16,365 bases of DNA from Bdellovibrionaceae bacterium UBA5009 (GTDB taxonomy: Bacteria > Bdellovibrionota > Bdellovibrionia > Bdellovibrionales > Bdellovibrionaceae): positions 1 to 16,365 of the forward strand of contig DGYJ01000083.1 of assembly GCA_002396665.1 (NCBI GenBank), given 5' to 3'. The position numbers and the translations under genes were made by a program. The notes under the pieces are model-generated. The model was not told the DNA's origin. It made no database searches and saw only the letters and a program-made list of their open reading frames with translations. This document shows positions 7,594 through 13,987 of this stretch, one piece after another; within the stretch, counting starts at the first letter, position 1, and the number at the start of each line of letters is the position of its first letter.

Positions 7594-7595
7594 TT
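7564..7595. terminator. 11-bp inverted repeat over the deacetylase stop codon, possible bidirectional terminator
   Basis: AATCAAAAAGG (7564-7574) and CCTTTTTGATT (7585-7595) are perfect inverted complements with a 10-base loop, and the TGA stop (7591-7593) is inside the right arm. The gene converges on the ROK kinase 29 bases away, so a shared terminator is expected here. The stem is A-T rich with only three G-C pairs, and the downstream T-rich run begins about 18 bases later, so efficiency is doubtful. Confidence 0.4.
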
Positions 7596-7622
7596 CTCAA
7601 ATCTCTGCATTTATCATTTTTT

Positions 7623-8567
7623 TTAAATTTTATATTTTTTGTAATAATCTTTTCGTTCAAAGGCCATAAAGGCTGCGCCTAATAAACCATCTTGATTATT
7701 TAATTTTGAAATTGAAATTTTAGGTAAAATTTTAACAACCTCATCTCGACGCTTAAAATATTTTTTAAGAATTGATTTTGTTTTATCTAAAAACAATGGA
7801 TGCGATTGAGCGAATGACCCCGATATGACAATTTCATTCGGGTAATACAAAGTAATTAACCCTGTTAAAAATTGAGCCATCATTTCTGCGTACTCTTCAA
7901 AGTATTTTAACATTTCAGGATCTCGTTTGAAGGCCATATCAGTAATTTGCTGGGCCGATAATCCTTGGCGACCAGTTTTTCGCCCCACCCATTTCGCAAA
8001 ATTCACTCCTGAAAGTACGCCTTCAGCACAACCATCAGCACCACATTCGCAATGAATATCCTTATCCTGGGGCCGTAAAATCAAATGACCACCTTCAGAA
8101 TTGTAACCATCGCGACCTCTAAAAACTTTTCCGTTCAGCAATATCCCAACCCCAACGCCAGTCCCCAGGGTCACCACCATAGAATTCTTCGATGCTTCCC
8201 CCATCCAATGCTCTCCCAACACAGCAACTACTGCATCGTTATCAAATACAACTGGAAGTTTAAGGGCCTTCGATATTGGTTCGCGAAAAGCGATGGGCTT
8301 TTTAGATGTCCAGCCAAAATTTGTTGGGTCCAGCAGAACACCTTTTTCAGCGTGCAAAGGTCCCGCAGAACCCACGCCAATGGCTTTAACGCTTGGATGC
8401 TCAACAAGCAAAGTCTTACATAGACGTAAAACCTGCTGCTTTAATCCTGGCCAACCATCGGCCAAGTGACTGGGCTCTTTTATCGTTTTCAGTACTTTGC
8501 CCTGGTCAGTCACAACGGCTGCAGACAATTTGGTCCCGCCCAAATCTAGCGCGATAACTTTTTTCAA
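7623..8567 (-). CDS. ROK-family sugar kinase (glucokinase/GlcNAc-kinase type)
   Basis: ATP-dependent hexose kinase, 314 residues, full length for ROK. Seen: N-terminal phosphate loop ALDLGGTK (residues 6-13), catalytic Asp111 in FDNDAVV, second phosphate region TLGTGVGVGI (about 133-142), sugar-binding EGGH (158-161) and the structural zinc motif CECGADGCAE (Cys173, Cys175, Cys180) with His161. The usual NDAN motif is NDAV here. ROK kinases use glucose, GlcNAc, ManNAc or similar sugars; the nearby deacetylase and NagB-like gene suggest an amino sugar, but that is inference. The start is TTG at 8567-8565, chosen because AGGGGA lies five bases upstream and the ALDLGGTK motif begins at residue 6. 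Confidence 0.9.
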   Translation of the reverse strand: MKKVIALDLGGTKLSAAVVTDQGKVLKTIKEPSHLADGWPGLKQQVLRLCKTLLVEHPSVKAIGVGSAGPLHAEKGVLLDPTNFGWTSKKPIAFREPISKALKLPVVFDNDAVVAVLGEHWMGEASKNSMVVTLGTGVGVGILLNGKVFRGRDGYNSEGGHLILRPQDKDIHCECGADGCAEGVLSGVNFAKWVGRKTGRQGLSAQQITDMAFKRDPEMLKYFEEYAEMMAQFLTGLITLYYPNEIVISGSFAQSHPLFLDKTKSILKKYFKRRDEVVKILPKISISKLNNQDGLLGAAFMAFERKDYYKKYKI

Positions 8568-8572
8568 AATAT

Positions 8573-8578
8573 TCCCCT
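8573..8578 (-). promoter_or_regulatory. ribosome binding site that fixes the TTG start of the ROK gene
   Basis: Minus-strand AGGGGA (8578-8573) is followed by five bases and then TTG 8567. No ATG or GTG fits as well, so a non-ATG start is well supported. Confidence 0.7.
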
Positions 8579-8598
8579 GTTCTCTTTACATCATGACA

Positions 8599-8626
8599 TT
8601 GAAGGTTTTATTTTACAAAATAGAAT
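8599..8626 (+). promoter_or_regulatory. candidate promoter of ldhA
   Basis: TTGAAG (8599-8604, 4 of 6) and TAGAAT (8621-8626, 5 of 6) are 16 bases apart. Predicted +1 is near 8633, giving a leader of about 38 bases before ATG 8671. Confidence 0.5.
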
Positions 8627-8646
8627 CTGCACTGAAGCGCAATGCT

Positions 8647-8675
8647 ATTATCCTCAGAAACGGGGTTTTTATGAA
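8647..8675 (-). promoter_or_regulatory. candidate promoter of the ROK kinase gene
   Basis: On the minus strand TTCATA (8675-8670, 4 of 6) and GATAAT (8652-8647, 5 of 6) are 17 bases apart. The -35 covers the ldhA start codon and the leader would be about 73 bases, so the two divergent transcripts would overlap at their 5' ends. A TAAAAT nearer the gene lacks a partner -35. Confidence 0.3.
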
Positions 8676-9678
8676 AATTTCATTTTTCAGCATGAAAAAT
8701 TATGAAAAAGAGTCCTTTCAGCAATTGATCCAAAGCCAACCCGAACAAACGACCGATGAGTTTGATTTCATTGATCTGCCATTGAACGAAAAAACAGTTC
8801 ACCTTGCGCAAAATTCGCAAGTCGTTTGCGCCTTTGTCAGCGACTGCCTGAACAAAGCCGTACTTTCTGCACTTAAAAATTTTGGCATCCAGCTCATCTG
8901 CCTTCGCTCTGCAGGCTTCAATCATGTCGACTTACAAGCGGCTCAAAATTTAAACCTTCCCGTTGTACGCGTTCCTGAATACTCTCCCCACGCCGTGGCC
9001 GAACATGCCCTGGCCTTGATCCTAGGCTTAAATAGAAAAACCCACCGCTCCTATCTTCGAATCAAAGAGCTCAATTTCCAGTTGGACGGCTTGGTGGGCT
9101 TTGATCTTTTTGGCAAAACCTTAGGCGTCATTGGGACTGGAAAAATTGGCTCATGCCTTTGCAAAATAGGACTTGGGCTTGGGATGAAAATTATTGCCTT
9201 CGATAAATCTCCGTCCGAAGAGCTCAAAAAACTAGGCGTTGAATACTTCCCACTTGATAAAATTTATTCTGATTCTGATATCATCAGTCTGCATGTGCCT
9301 CTACAAACAGAAACTTTTCACCTTATCGACAGCTTAGCATTTCAAAAAATGAAAACTGGAGTGATGATTATCAACACAGGTCGCGGGGCCCTCATCAATA
9401 CAAAGGCACTTATTCAAAATTTAAAAAATAAAAAAATTGGCTCTGCGGGTCTTGATGTGTACGAAGAAGAAGAAGGTATCTTTTTTCAGAATTTAGAAAA
9501 TCAAGGCCTACAAGATGACATATTGGCTAGGCTGCTGACATTTCCAAATGTACTTATCACTTCACATCAAGCTTTTTTAACGACTGAAGCTCTTCGAAAT
9601 ATCGCGCAAACTACTCTTTCGAATATAGCTTCATTTAAAGCCGGGAAAACGATCAACCAAGTTTCCATAGCAAAATAA
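8671..9678 (+). CDS. ldhA: D-lactate dehydrogenase (fermentative, LdhA type)
   Basis: NADH-dependent reduction of pyruvate to D-lactate, in the cytoplasm. The 335 residues run almost colinearly with E. coli LdhA (329): LRSAGFNHVDLQAA, a Rossmann loop GVIGTGKIG, NTGRGALI with substrate-binding Arg238, DVYEEE with Glu265, and the catalytic His299 in TSHQAFLT. The long VAEHALALILGLNRK segment is also typical. The open frame extends to 8497, but that part overlaps the divergent ROK gene, and the homologous N terminus (KISFFSMKNYEKESF) starts at ATG 8671 with a GGGG-containing site upstream. It is followed by a strong terminator. A related D-2-hydroxyacid dehydrogenase is possible, but similarity to LdhA is high along the full length. 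Confidence 0.92.
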   Translation: MKISFFSMKNYEKESFQQLIQSQPEQTTDEFDFIDLPLNEKTVHLAQNSQVVCAFVSDCLNKAVLSALKNFGIQLICLRSAGFNHVDLQAAQNLNLPVVRVPEYSPHAVAEHALALILGLNRKTHRSYLRIKELNFQLDGLVGFDLFGKTLGVIGTGKIGSCLCKIGLGLGMKIIAFDKSPSEELKKLGVEYFPLDKIYSDSDIISLHVPLQTETFHLIDSLAFQKMKTGVMIINTGRGALINTKALIQNLKNKKIGSAGLDVYEEEEGIFFQNLENQGLQDDILARLLTFPNVLITSHQAFLTTEALRNIAQTTLSNIASFKAGKTINQVSIAK

Positions 9679-9679
9679 A

Positions 9680-9701
9680 AAAAGGGGCTGTCGCCCCTTT
9701 T
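9680..9701. terminator. strong bidirectional intrinsic terminator (ldhA / yceI-like)
   Basis: AAAAGGGGC (9680-9688) pairs with GCCCCTTTT (9693-9701) around a TGTC loop. A-runs on the left and T-runs on the right give a U tail in both directions. It sits between the convergent ldhA and YceI-like genes. Confidence 0.92.
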
Positions 9702-9752
9702 CATAAGTTTTTTAATTGTTTGATAACCTAATTCAATTTAGCTTTTGTAAAA

Positions 9753-10382
9753 CTACATTTTCGCAGTCAAATCAAAATTCAATTCAAATTGGTCTTTAAT
9801 AATGCGATCCACTGGAATTTGCACACCCAAAACCTCAGAATTGTACTTGATACCATACTGAGTTCTATCCACCATCACTTTTCCAGTTGCTTTGTAAGCA
9901 GATCCAACTTTTGTCACAGTTGCAGGAAATGTAATAGATTTTGTTACACCTTTAATTTGTAAATCTGCAGTGACATCATATTTTCCAGCAGTTACTTCTT
10001 TAACAGATTTAATTGTCAATTCAGCCTCTGGATTTTTTTCAACGGCAAAAAAATCATCAGAATTCAAGTGCCCAACTAGTTTTTGATTGTCTTTAGAATC
10101 TGCTGGCATGTCTGTGACTTTGATTGTTTTCATATCAATTTTAAAAGATCCACCTGTTAGCTTTTCTTTTTCAATGGTCACTTCACCAGATTTTATTGAA
10201 ACTGTGCCCGCATGGCCACCAGCCATTTTTTTCTCTGCCTTCCAATCAAGCTTAGAGGCCGCCGCGTCTACTTTCAATGCTGCAGCTTTTCCCTTTACAG
10301 CTGCTTCAGCTTTTTTATCTTTTCCTGCCGCCATAGAAGTGGTCGCCACAAACAATGAGGCCAATAGTATAATGTTTTTCAT
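9753..10382 (-). CDS. YceI-family exported lipid-binding-like protein
   Basis: Periplasmic or secreted YceI-like lipocalin-fold protein, 209 residues. The signal peptide is MKNIILLASLFVATTSMAA. Next comes a Lys/Ala-rich linker of about 20 residues (KKAEAAVKGKAAALK), which is not part of the YceI core. The domain then shows WKAEKKMAGGHAGTVSI, GGSFKIDMKTIKVTD, LNSDDFFAVEKNPEA, VTADLQIKGVTKSI and VDRTQYGIKYNS, all in family order. YceI proteins bind isoprenoid or other amphiphilic lipids; the ligand here is unknown. The start is backed by AAGGAG seven bases upstream. I see no convincing promoter in the 93 bases between the start and the preceding terminator; a TTTACA / TAGAAA pair there is weak. 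Confidence 0.92.
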   Translation of the reverse strand: MKNIILLASLFVATTSMAAGKDKKAEAAVKGKAAALKVDAAASKLDWKAEKKMAGGHAGTVSIKSGEVTIEKEKLTGGSFKIDMKTIKVTDMPADSKDNQKLVGHLNSDDFFAVEKNPEAELTIKSVKEVTAGKYDVTADLQIKGVTKSITFPATVTKVGSAYKATGKVMVDRTQYGIKYNSEVLGVQIPVDRIIKDQFELNFDLTAKM

Positions 10383-10474
10383 CGATATCTCCTTATTCGA
10401 TTATTGTTCTTTCGAATTATCCATTCTTCGTAAAAAGTATTTCTAGATCAAGAAGATTTGATTTGTAAAAAAAC

Positions 10475-10500
10475 AAAAGGGCCAGTGAACTGGCCCTTTT
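10475..10500 (-). terminator. intrinsic terminator of the S8 protease operon
   Basis: AAAAGGGCCAG (10475-10485) and CTGGCCCTTTT (10490-10500) form a perfect 11-bp stem with a 4-base loop. On the minus strand it is followed by GTTTTTTTAC, a good U tract, about 30 bases past the protease stop. It also insulates the YceI-like gene from upstream transcription. Confidence 0.92.
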
Positions 10501-10532
10501 ACTAGATAAAGTAACTTACTTAAAAGTAACTT

Positions 10533-12044
10533 TTACCAATTCCCGCTGACTGATGCCGTATGATTTAAATCAACTGTTGGGTTTTCAACAGCAGTGTCTA
10601 ATTTCAGAGTCGACTGTCCTGCGCCAAAAGCATTCATAAAAAATTGTGGTCTAAAAGCAAAACGTTGACCAACCATACTTGCGGCAACCTTGATTGCTTC
10701 CAAAGCATTCAAACGACCAAATCCATAATTTGGATTCCAAGTCTGGGTTGGAATAGAAGCCCCGTTGGCATCTACAAATCGTGAAGTTTTAGTCATGATT
10801 TCACGAACCTGTGCCGGAGTTAGTGCAGGATTCGCTTGGAATAACAAAGTGGCAACACCCGCCGCATGCGGAGCAGCCATAGATGTCCCAGACATTGTTT
10901 GGAACTTTCCACCAGGGACGCTCGAGTAAACATCAACGCCAGGTGCAGTCACATCTGGCTTTTGAATTTTTTGACCGTGGTAAATACCAGGTCCGCGGGA
11001 TGAAAATGAGGCAATCAAACCTTTACTGTCTGTTGCACCGATCGCAAAGGCGCTCGGGTGCTCATGGGGCTGAGTTATTGATTGCGGTTTTGGACCGCTA
11101 TTTCCTGCAGAGAACACTGGCAAAATGCCGGCAGCTTCCCAAGCCTCGATGGCCTTGTAGAACAATTCAACATCCGGAGCCCCACCGCAGTTCCATGAGT
11201 TGCTAATCAAACGTGGGCGATCATTTGTATTTGGATTTTTATCTGGATCAAGCATGAACTCCATGGCCCTTAACATTTCGTCATAACCATTCAAAGCGCC
11301 AGAAGAAATCAATTTCGCTTGCGGAGCCACGCCAATAATAGTCGATTGACGATCTCCACCTAGAATAGTTCCAGCCGTGTGCGAACCATGCTGTCCGCTA
11401 TCAGTTGCTGGCTTGATTGAATTTGTTGCCGCATCATAAAATAATGCAATTTTGCTCGCCAAAGCCGGATGTTTTCCATCAACACCAGTATCGATATGAC
11501 CAACTAAAACTCCCTGACCTTGTATTTCAGGTTTTGTTTTCATCAGTTCTTCGATACCAAGATCTTTAAGACCGTAAGTGTACTCGCCAGCTGCTAAACG
11601 AGAAACTAATCCTCGACGAACAGCAGTTGGCTCGCCCAACTGAATTGGTCCATTAAAATAAATTTTTTCGATCGACGGAATTTGCGCTAAACGTTTCAAA
11701 CCAGCCGCAGTGACATCAGCAACAAGAGAGTTATTAATGTAAAAAACGTTCTGAACTTGAATATCCTGACCAGCAAAATGACTTCGCTCAATCAGCGGTT
11801 TAACTTGAGCCCATGAAGCATTGGCTCTGTTCACAAGAAACTGATGAACAGATTTAAAATTATATCGAGTTGGACTAACAAATCCGTGGGAACTTGTCGT
11901 CATCAAAGCAATAACACGAACTTTTTGCGTCGAATTTTGGCGAGCAAATGCTGCCAATCGCGGATCAACTTGAGCAACACCATGGGCCCAATTTCCAACG
12001 GCCAATAACACTGCAAAAGACAAAGCTGATAATTTTAATTTCAT
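10533..12044 (-). CDS. secreted S8 (subtilisin-like) serine protease
   Basis: Exported endopeptidase, 503 residues. A signal peptide (about 1-23, ending AHGVAQ) is followed by a propeptide-like segment (about 40-135) ending LAQIPSIEKIYFNG, as in I9 inhibitor domains. The catalytic domain contains Asp185 (GHIDTGVDGKHP), His219 (GQHGSHTAG), the oxyanion Asn315 (FSAGNSGP) and Ser388 (MSGTSMAAPHAAG), so it should be active. After the catalytic domain there is only a tail of about 55 residues (RFAFRPQFFMNAFGAG onward) and no recognisable C-terminal sorting domain. The start overlaps by four bases the stop of the upstream small exported protein, implying coupled translation. It probably acts in the periplasm or outside the cell; the substrate is unknown. 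Confidence 0.95.
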   Translation of the reverse strand: MKLKLSALSFAVLLAVGNWAHGVAQVDPRLAAFARQNSTQKVRVIALMTTSSHGFVSPTRYNFKSVHQFLVNRANASWAQVKPLIERSHFAGQDIQVQNVFYINNSLVADVTAAGLKRLAQIPSIEKIYFNGPIQLGEPTAVRRGLVSRLAAGEYTYGLKDLGIEELMKTKPEIQGQGVLVGHIDTGVDGKHPALASKIALFYDAATNSIKPATDSGQHGSHTAGTILGGDRQSTIIGVAPQAKLISSGALNGYDEMLRAMEFMLDPDKNPNTNDRPRLISNSWNCGGAPDVELFYKAIEAWEAAGILPVFSAGNSGPKPQSITQPHEHPSAFAIGATDSKGLIASFSSRGPGIYHGQKIQKPDVTAPGVDVYSSVPGGKFQTMSGTSMAAPHAAGVATLLFQANPALTPAQVREIMTKTSRFVDANGASIPTQTWNPNYGFGRLNALEAIKVAASMVGQRFAFRPQFFMNAFGAGQSTLKLDTAVENPTVDLNHTASVSGNW

Positions 12045-12451
12045 TGGACCCCTCCATTGATAACATTCACATTCATTTGGCTGATAACAACTTGAGCTGA
12101 TACCGAACCATTAATTCTTAAATTGATCTTCGCTTGATTGCGTAATTGTATTGGTAAACGCCAGTGCACTTGGGCTACCCTTGCTCCGACAACATCAAGG
12201 GGACAAAATTGCGACGACGCAATTCGAATATCCAACATTTGTAAATCTTGAAAATACTCTTGTTTTTCGACGACCAGATCACAGGCCTGTTGGTTTCCAC
12301 CTTTTTCAACCAAAGTTAAAATCAAATTCGAATCTTGCTGACTTGCTTTGATTTCGTAACCGCTCAGCTCTTGCTTTTCAGCCCCCACAAAAGACATTGC
12401 ATTCAATGCAAATAGTGACGCGAAAATTTGCAGACAAATAAAATTTTTCAA
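12041..12451 (-). CDS. small exported protein coupled to the S8 protease, function unknown
   Basis: A 136-residue protein with a clear signal peptide (residues 1-24, ending MSFVGA). The mature part of about 112 residues is predicted beta-rich and has exactly two cysteines (QACDLVV and SQFCPLDV), which could form a disulfide in the periplasm. I do not recognise a family. Its stop overlaps the protease start by four bases and both share the promoter at 12485-12513, so it is likely a partner of the protease, for example an inhibitor, foldase or specificity factor; that role is inference from context only. The start is TTG 12451-12449, with AGGGGG four bases upstream; no in-frame ATG precedes the signal peptide. 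Confidence 0.75.
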   Translation of the reverse strand: MKNFICLQIFASLFALNAMSFVGAEKQELSGYEIKASQQDSNLILTLVEKGGNQQACDLVVEKQEYFQDLQMLDIRIASSQFCPLDVVGARVAQVHWRLPIQLRNQAKINLRINGSVSAQVVISQMNVNVINGGVQ

Positions 12452-12455
12452 AAAT

Positions 12456-12461
12456 CCCCCT
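12456..12461 (-). promoter_or_regulatory. ribosome binding site supporting a TTG start
   Basis: Minus-strand AGAGGGGG (core 12461-12456) is followed by four bases and TTG 12451. An ATG at 12467 is out of frame and upstream of this site, so TTG is the best start for the small exported protein. Confidence 0.55.
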
Positions 12462-12484
12462 CTTCATTAATCTAAAACGTGGTG

Positions 12485-12513
12485 ATTAAATGGGATAGTA
12501 ATTATCTTATCAA
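12485..12513 (-). promoter_or_regulatory. promoter of the small protein / S8 protease operon
   Basis: TTGATA (12513-12508, 5 of 6) and TTTAAT (12490-12485, 5 of 6) are spaced by exactly 17 bases on the minus strand. Predicted +1 is near 12478, leaving a leader of about 27 bases with the AGAGGGGG site. Confidence 0.65.
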
Positions 12514-12518
12514 GCAAT

Positions 12519-12564
12519 AAAAAAATAATGTCTGCCGTCACAAAGTTTTACTTATCTAAGACAT
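12519..12564 (-). terminator. possible terminator after the FadL-like gene
   Basis: On the minus strand ATGTCT (12564-12559) can pair with AGACAT (12533-12528) around a 25-base loop holding a smaller AAGT/ACTT hairpin, followed by TATTTTTTT. A separate 6-bp hairpin GCATTA/TAATGC (12565-12579) sits just upstream without a T tract. Both stems are short. Confidence 0.3.
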
Positions 12565-12597
12565 GCATTATTCTAATGCTTCGAGTTTCTTGAAAAA

Positions 12598-13878
12598 TTA
12601 AAACAAGTAAGAACTTCCTATTAACATAGTGAAAATATGCTGATTTTTCGTAACTATGCCGTAATTTTGCTGAATCCTTTGCATCGATCTGCCTCGACCA
12701 CCCGTGTAATAACCCCCAAATGTAAACTCCATTTTTCCCTTAGAAACCAACACCAGATTGGCGCTGAAACCAAGCATATCGACTTTGTCCTCTTGGTACT
12801 CCAATTTGTCAGGATTAGGATCTCTGTGCGAGGAAAAATTTGTATAAAAACCAGTTCTTGTCTTCAGCCAATCATACCATTTCGTCTCACAACCAAGATT
12901 TACATTCCAAAGCGCAACATGCTCAGTCGATGAGGCAATCGCAGCATTTTCAATATCATTGTAGCTGATCCCTTCATTCAAAGTGACATCCATTGCCCAC
13001 ATCCATTTTTCATTGGGCTGATACGAGGCCCCCAGACGAATATTGCCAGGAATAATAGCTCTGGCTTTTTCATCAGGATAGTTTTCTGTATTCGACGTCA
13101 ATGTAGAAGTTGAGGTGTTCACTTGCGTTGTCGATTTGAACAAAACTGCAGAGCCTGCAATTTTAAGCGTTGGCAACCGAGTCGACACCCCGATGGCCCA
13201 CTTTGGATTGAACTGTTTGTAGTATCCAAGAACTGCAGCCAAGGAGTTTTGTTTTAAGGTCTTCTCTTCAGAGTACAAAGTGGCTTGGGTAGTTCCTGTG
13301 TATGTGCGATCACTCAACGATCGATCCAAAGATCTTGCTGTGTAATAAATTGTAATTCCCATGGATTCAGATTCAGAAATTTTTCGGGCAATGGCCCCGC
13401 CAACCCATAGGGACTCATCGCGAAATGAAAGCGTTGTCGCATTCTGATCTTGTTTTTTAAGATCACCTTTAAATTCATCGTAATCTGGAACAACAATCGA
13501 TAAGGCAAATACATAGTCACCCAGACGACGGACTTGTCCAGTCGACGAAGGCACTGATCTAAAAAAGCCCTGATTGACACGCAGGGGTGCTTTTGTAAAA
13601 TCCTCTTCTTGACCGTAGACTGTATCAAATTTTTTATAAATACCAACCGAAGCAGAGAAGGTATCGCCCTTCACTTCAGATAGAGTTGCAGGATTGTAAT
13701 AGGCTGATGCTGACGTATCGCCTGGAACAGCCGCCGCAGCGCCGCCCATACCTGCAGCCAAATCACCGATCAAAATAGAGTTGTAATTCGAAAATGCAGC
13801 CTGCGATTTCACAGAAAGTGTGAATGATAAAAGCATCGCTGTGACATAAATATAACGTCTGTGTGTGATTTTTCCCAT
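12598..13878 (-). CDS. FadL/OmpP1-family outer-membrane transport protein
   Basis: Outer-membrane beta-barrel of about 426 residues, typical for FadL-like transporters of hydrophobic compounds. A signal peptide ends at SVKSQAA, and the mature protein starts FSNYNSILIGDLAAG. It then shows the FadL-like GMGGAAAAVPGDTSASAYYNPATL hatch region split over AAAAVPGDTSASAYYNPA, and regularly alternating amphipathic strands to a C-terminal LIGSSYLF ending in Phe, the usual outer-membrane insertion signal. The substrate is unknown. An open frame reaches TTG 13902, but no binding site precedes it. ATG 13878, or TTG 13884 with GAGGAAG nine bases upstream, gives a proper signal peptide. It is divergent from the aminotransferase gene, with about 109 bases between them. 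Confidence 0.82.
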   Translation of the reverse strand: MGKITHRRYIYVTAMLLSFTLSVKSQAAFSNYNSILIGDLAAGMGGAAAAVPGDTSASAYYNPATLSEVKGDTFSASVGIYKKFDTVYGQEEDFTKAPLRVNQGFFRSVPSSTGQVRRLGDYVFALSIVVPDYDEFKGDLKKQDQNATTLSFRDESLWVGGAIARKISESESMGITIYYTARSLDRSLSDRTYTGTTQATLYSEEKTLKQNSLAAVLGYYKQFNPKWAIGVSTRLPTLKIAGSAVLFKSTTQVNTSTSTLTSNTENYPDEKARAIIPGNIRLGASYQPNEKWMWAMDVTLNEGISYNDIENAAIASSTEHVALWNVNLGCETKWYDWLKTRTGFYTNFSSHRDPNPDKLEYQEDKVDMLGFSANLVLVSKGKMEFTFGGYYTGGRGRSMQRIQQNYGIVTKNQHIFTMLIGSSYLF

Positions 13879-13929
13879 AGTCAATCTTCTCGACTTCCTC
13901 AAAAAAAATCAAGAAATGAATCGCTCCCG

Positions 13930-13957
13930 TTGTCAAACATTTGATTCATGCTATGCT
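13930..13957 (+). promoter_or_regulatory. candidate promoter of the aminotransferase-kdsA operon
   Basis: TTGTCA (13930-13935, 5 of 6) and TATGCT (13952-13957, 4 of 6) are 16 bases apart, predicting +1 near 13964 and a leader of about 24 bases. The same bases contain a minus-strand TTGACA (13936-13931), but I find no good -10 for it. Confidence 0.45.
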
Positions 13958-13978
13958 CATGAATATCTTTTTTCCCAC

Positions 13979-13983
13979 GGAGG
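13979..13983 (+). promoter_or_regulatory. ribosome binding site of the aminotransferase gene
   Basis: GGAGG lies four bases before ATG 13988. It decides this start over the longer open frame beginning at 13865, whose extra residues lie in the intergenic and promoter region. Confidence 0.75.
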
Positions 13984-13987
13984 CATT

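Noticed and set aside
8497..8670. Upstream extension of ldhA
   Set aside because: It overlaps the divergent ROK gene, and the protein matches LdhA only from ATG 8671.
10087..10446. Plus-strand open frame opposite the YceI-like gene
   Set aside because: It is antisense to a confident gene; its Ala/Phe-rich composition comes from the reverse of Lys/Ala codons.
10509..10532. Two copies of AAGTAACTT 15 bases apart next to the protease stop
   Set aside because: They are short and A-T rich with only two copies; probably chance or minor 3'-end structure upstream of the real terminator.
13865..13987. Upstream extension of the aminotransferase
   Set aside because: GGAGG directly before ATG 13988 and the family N terminus (VPFIDLK) fix the start; the extension covers the promoter region.
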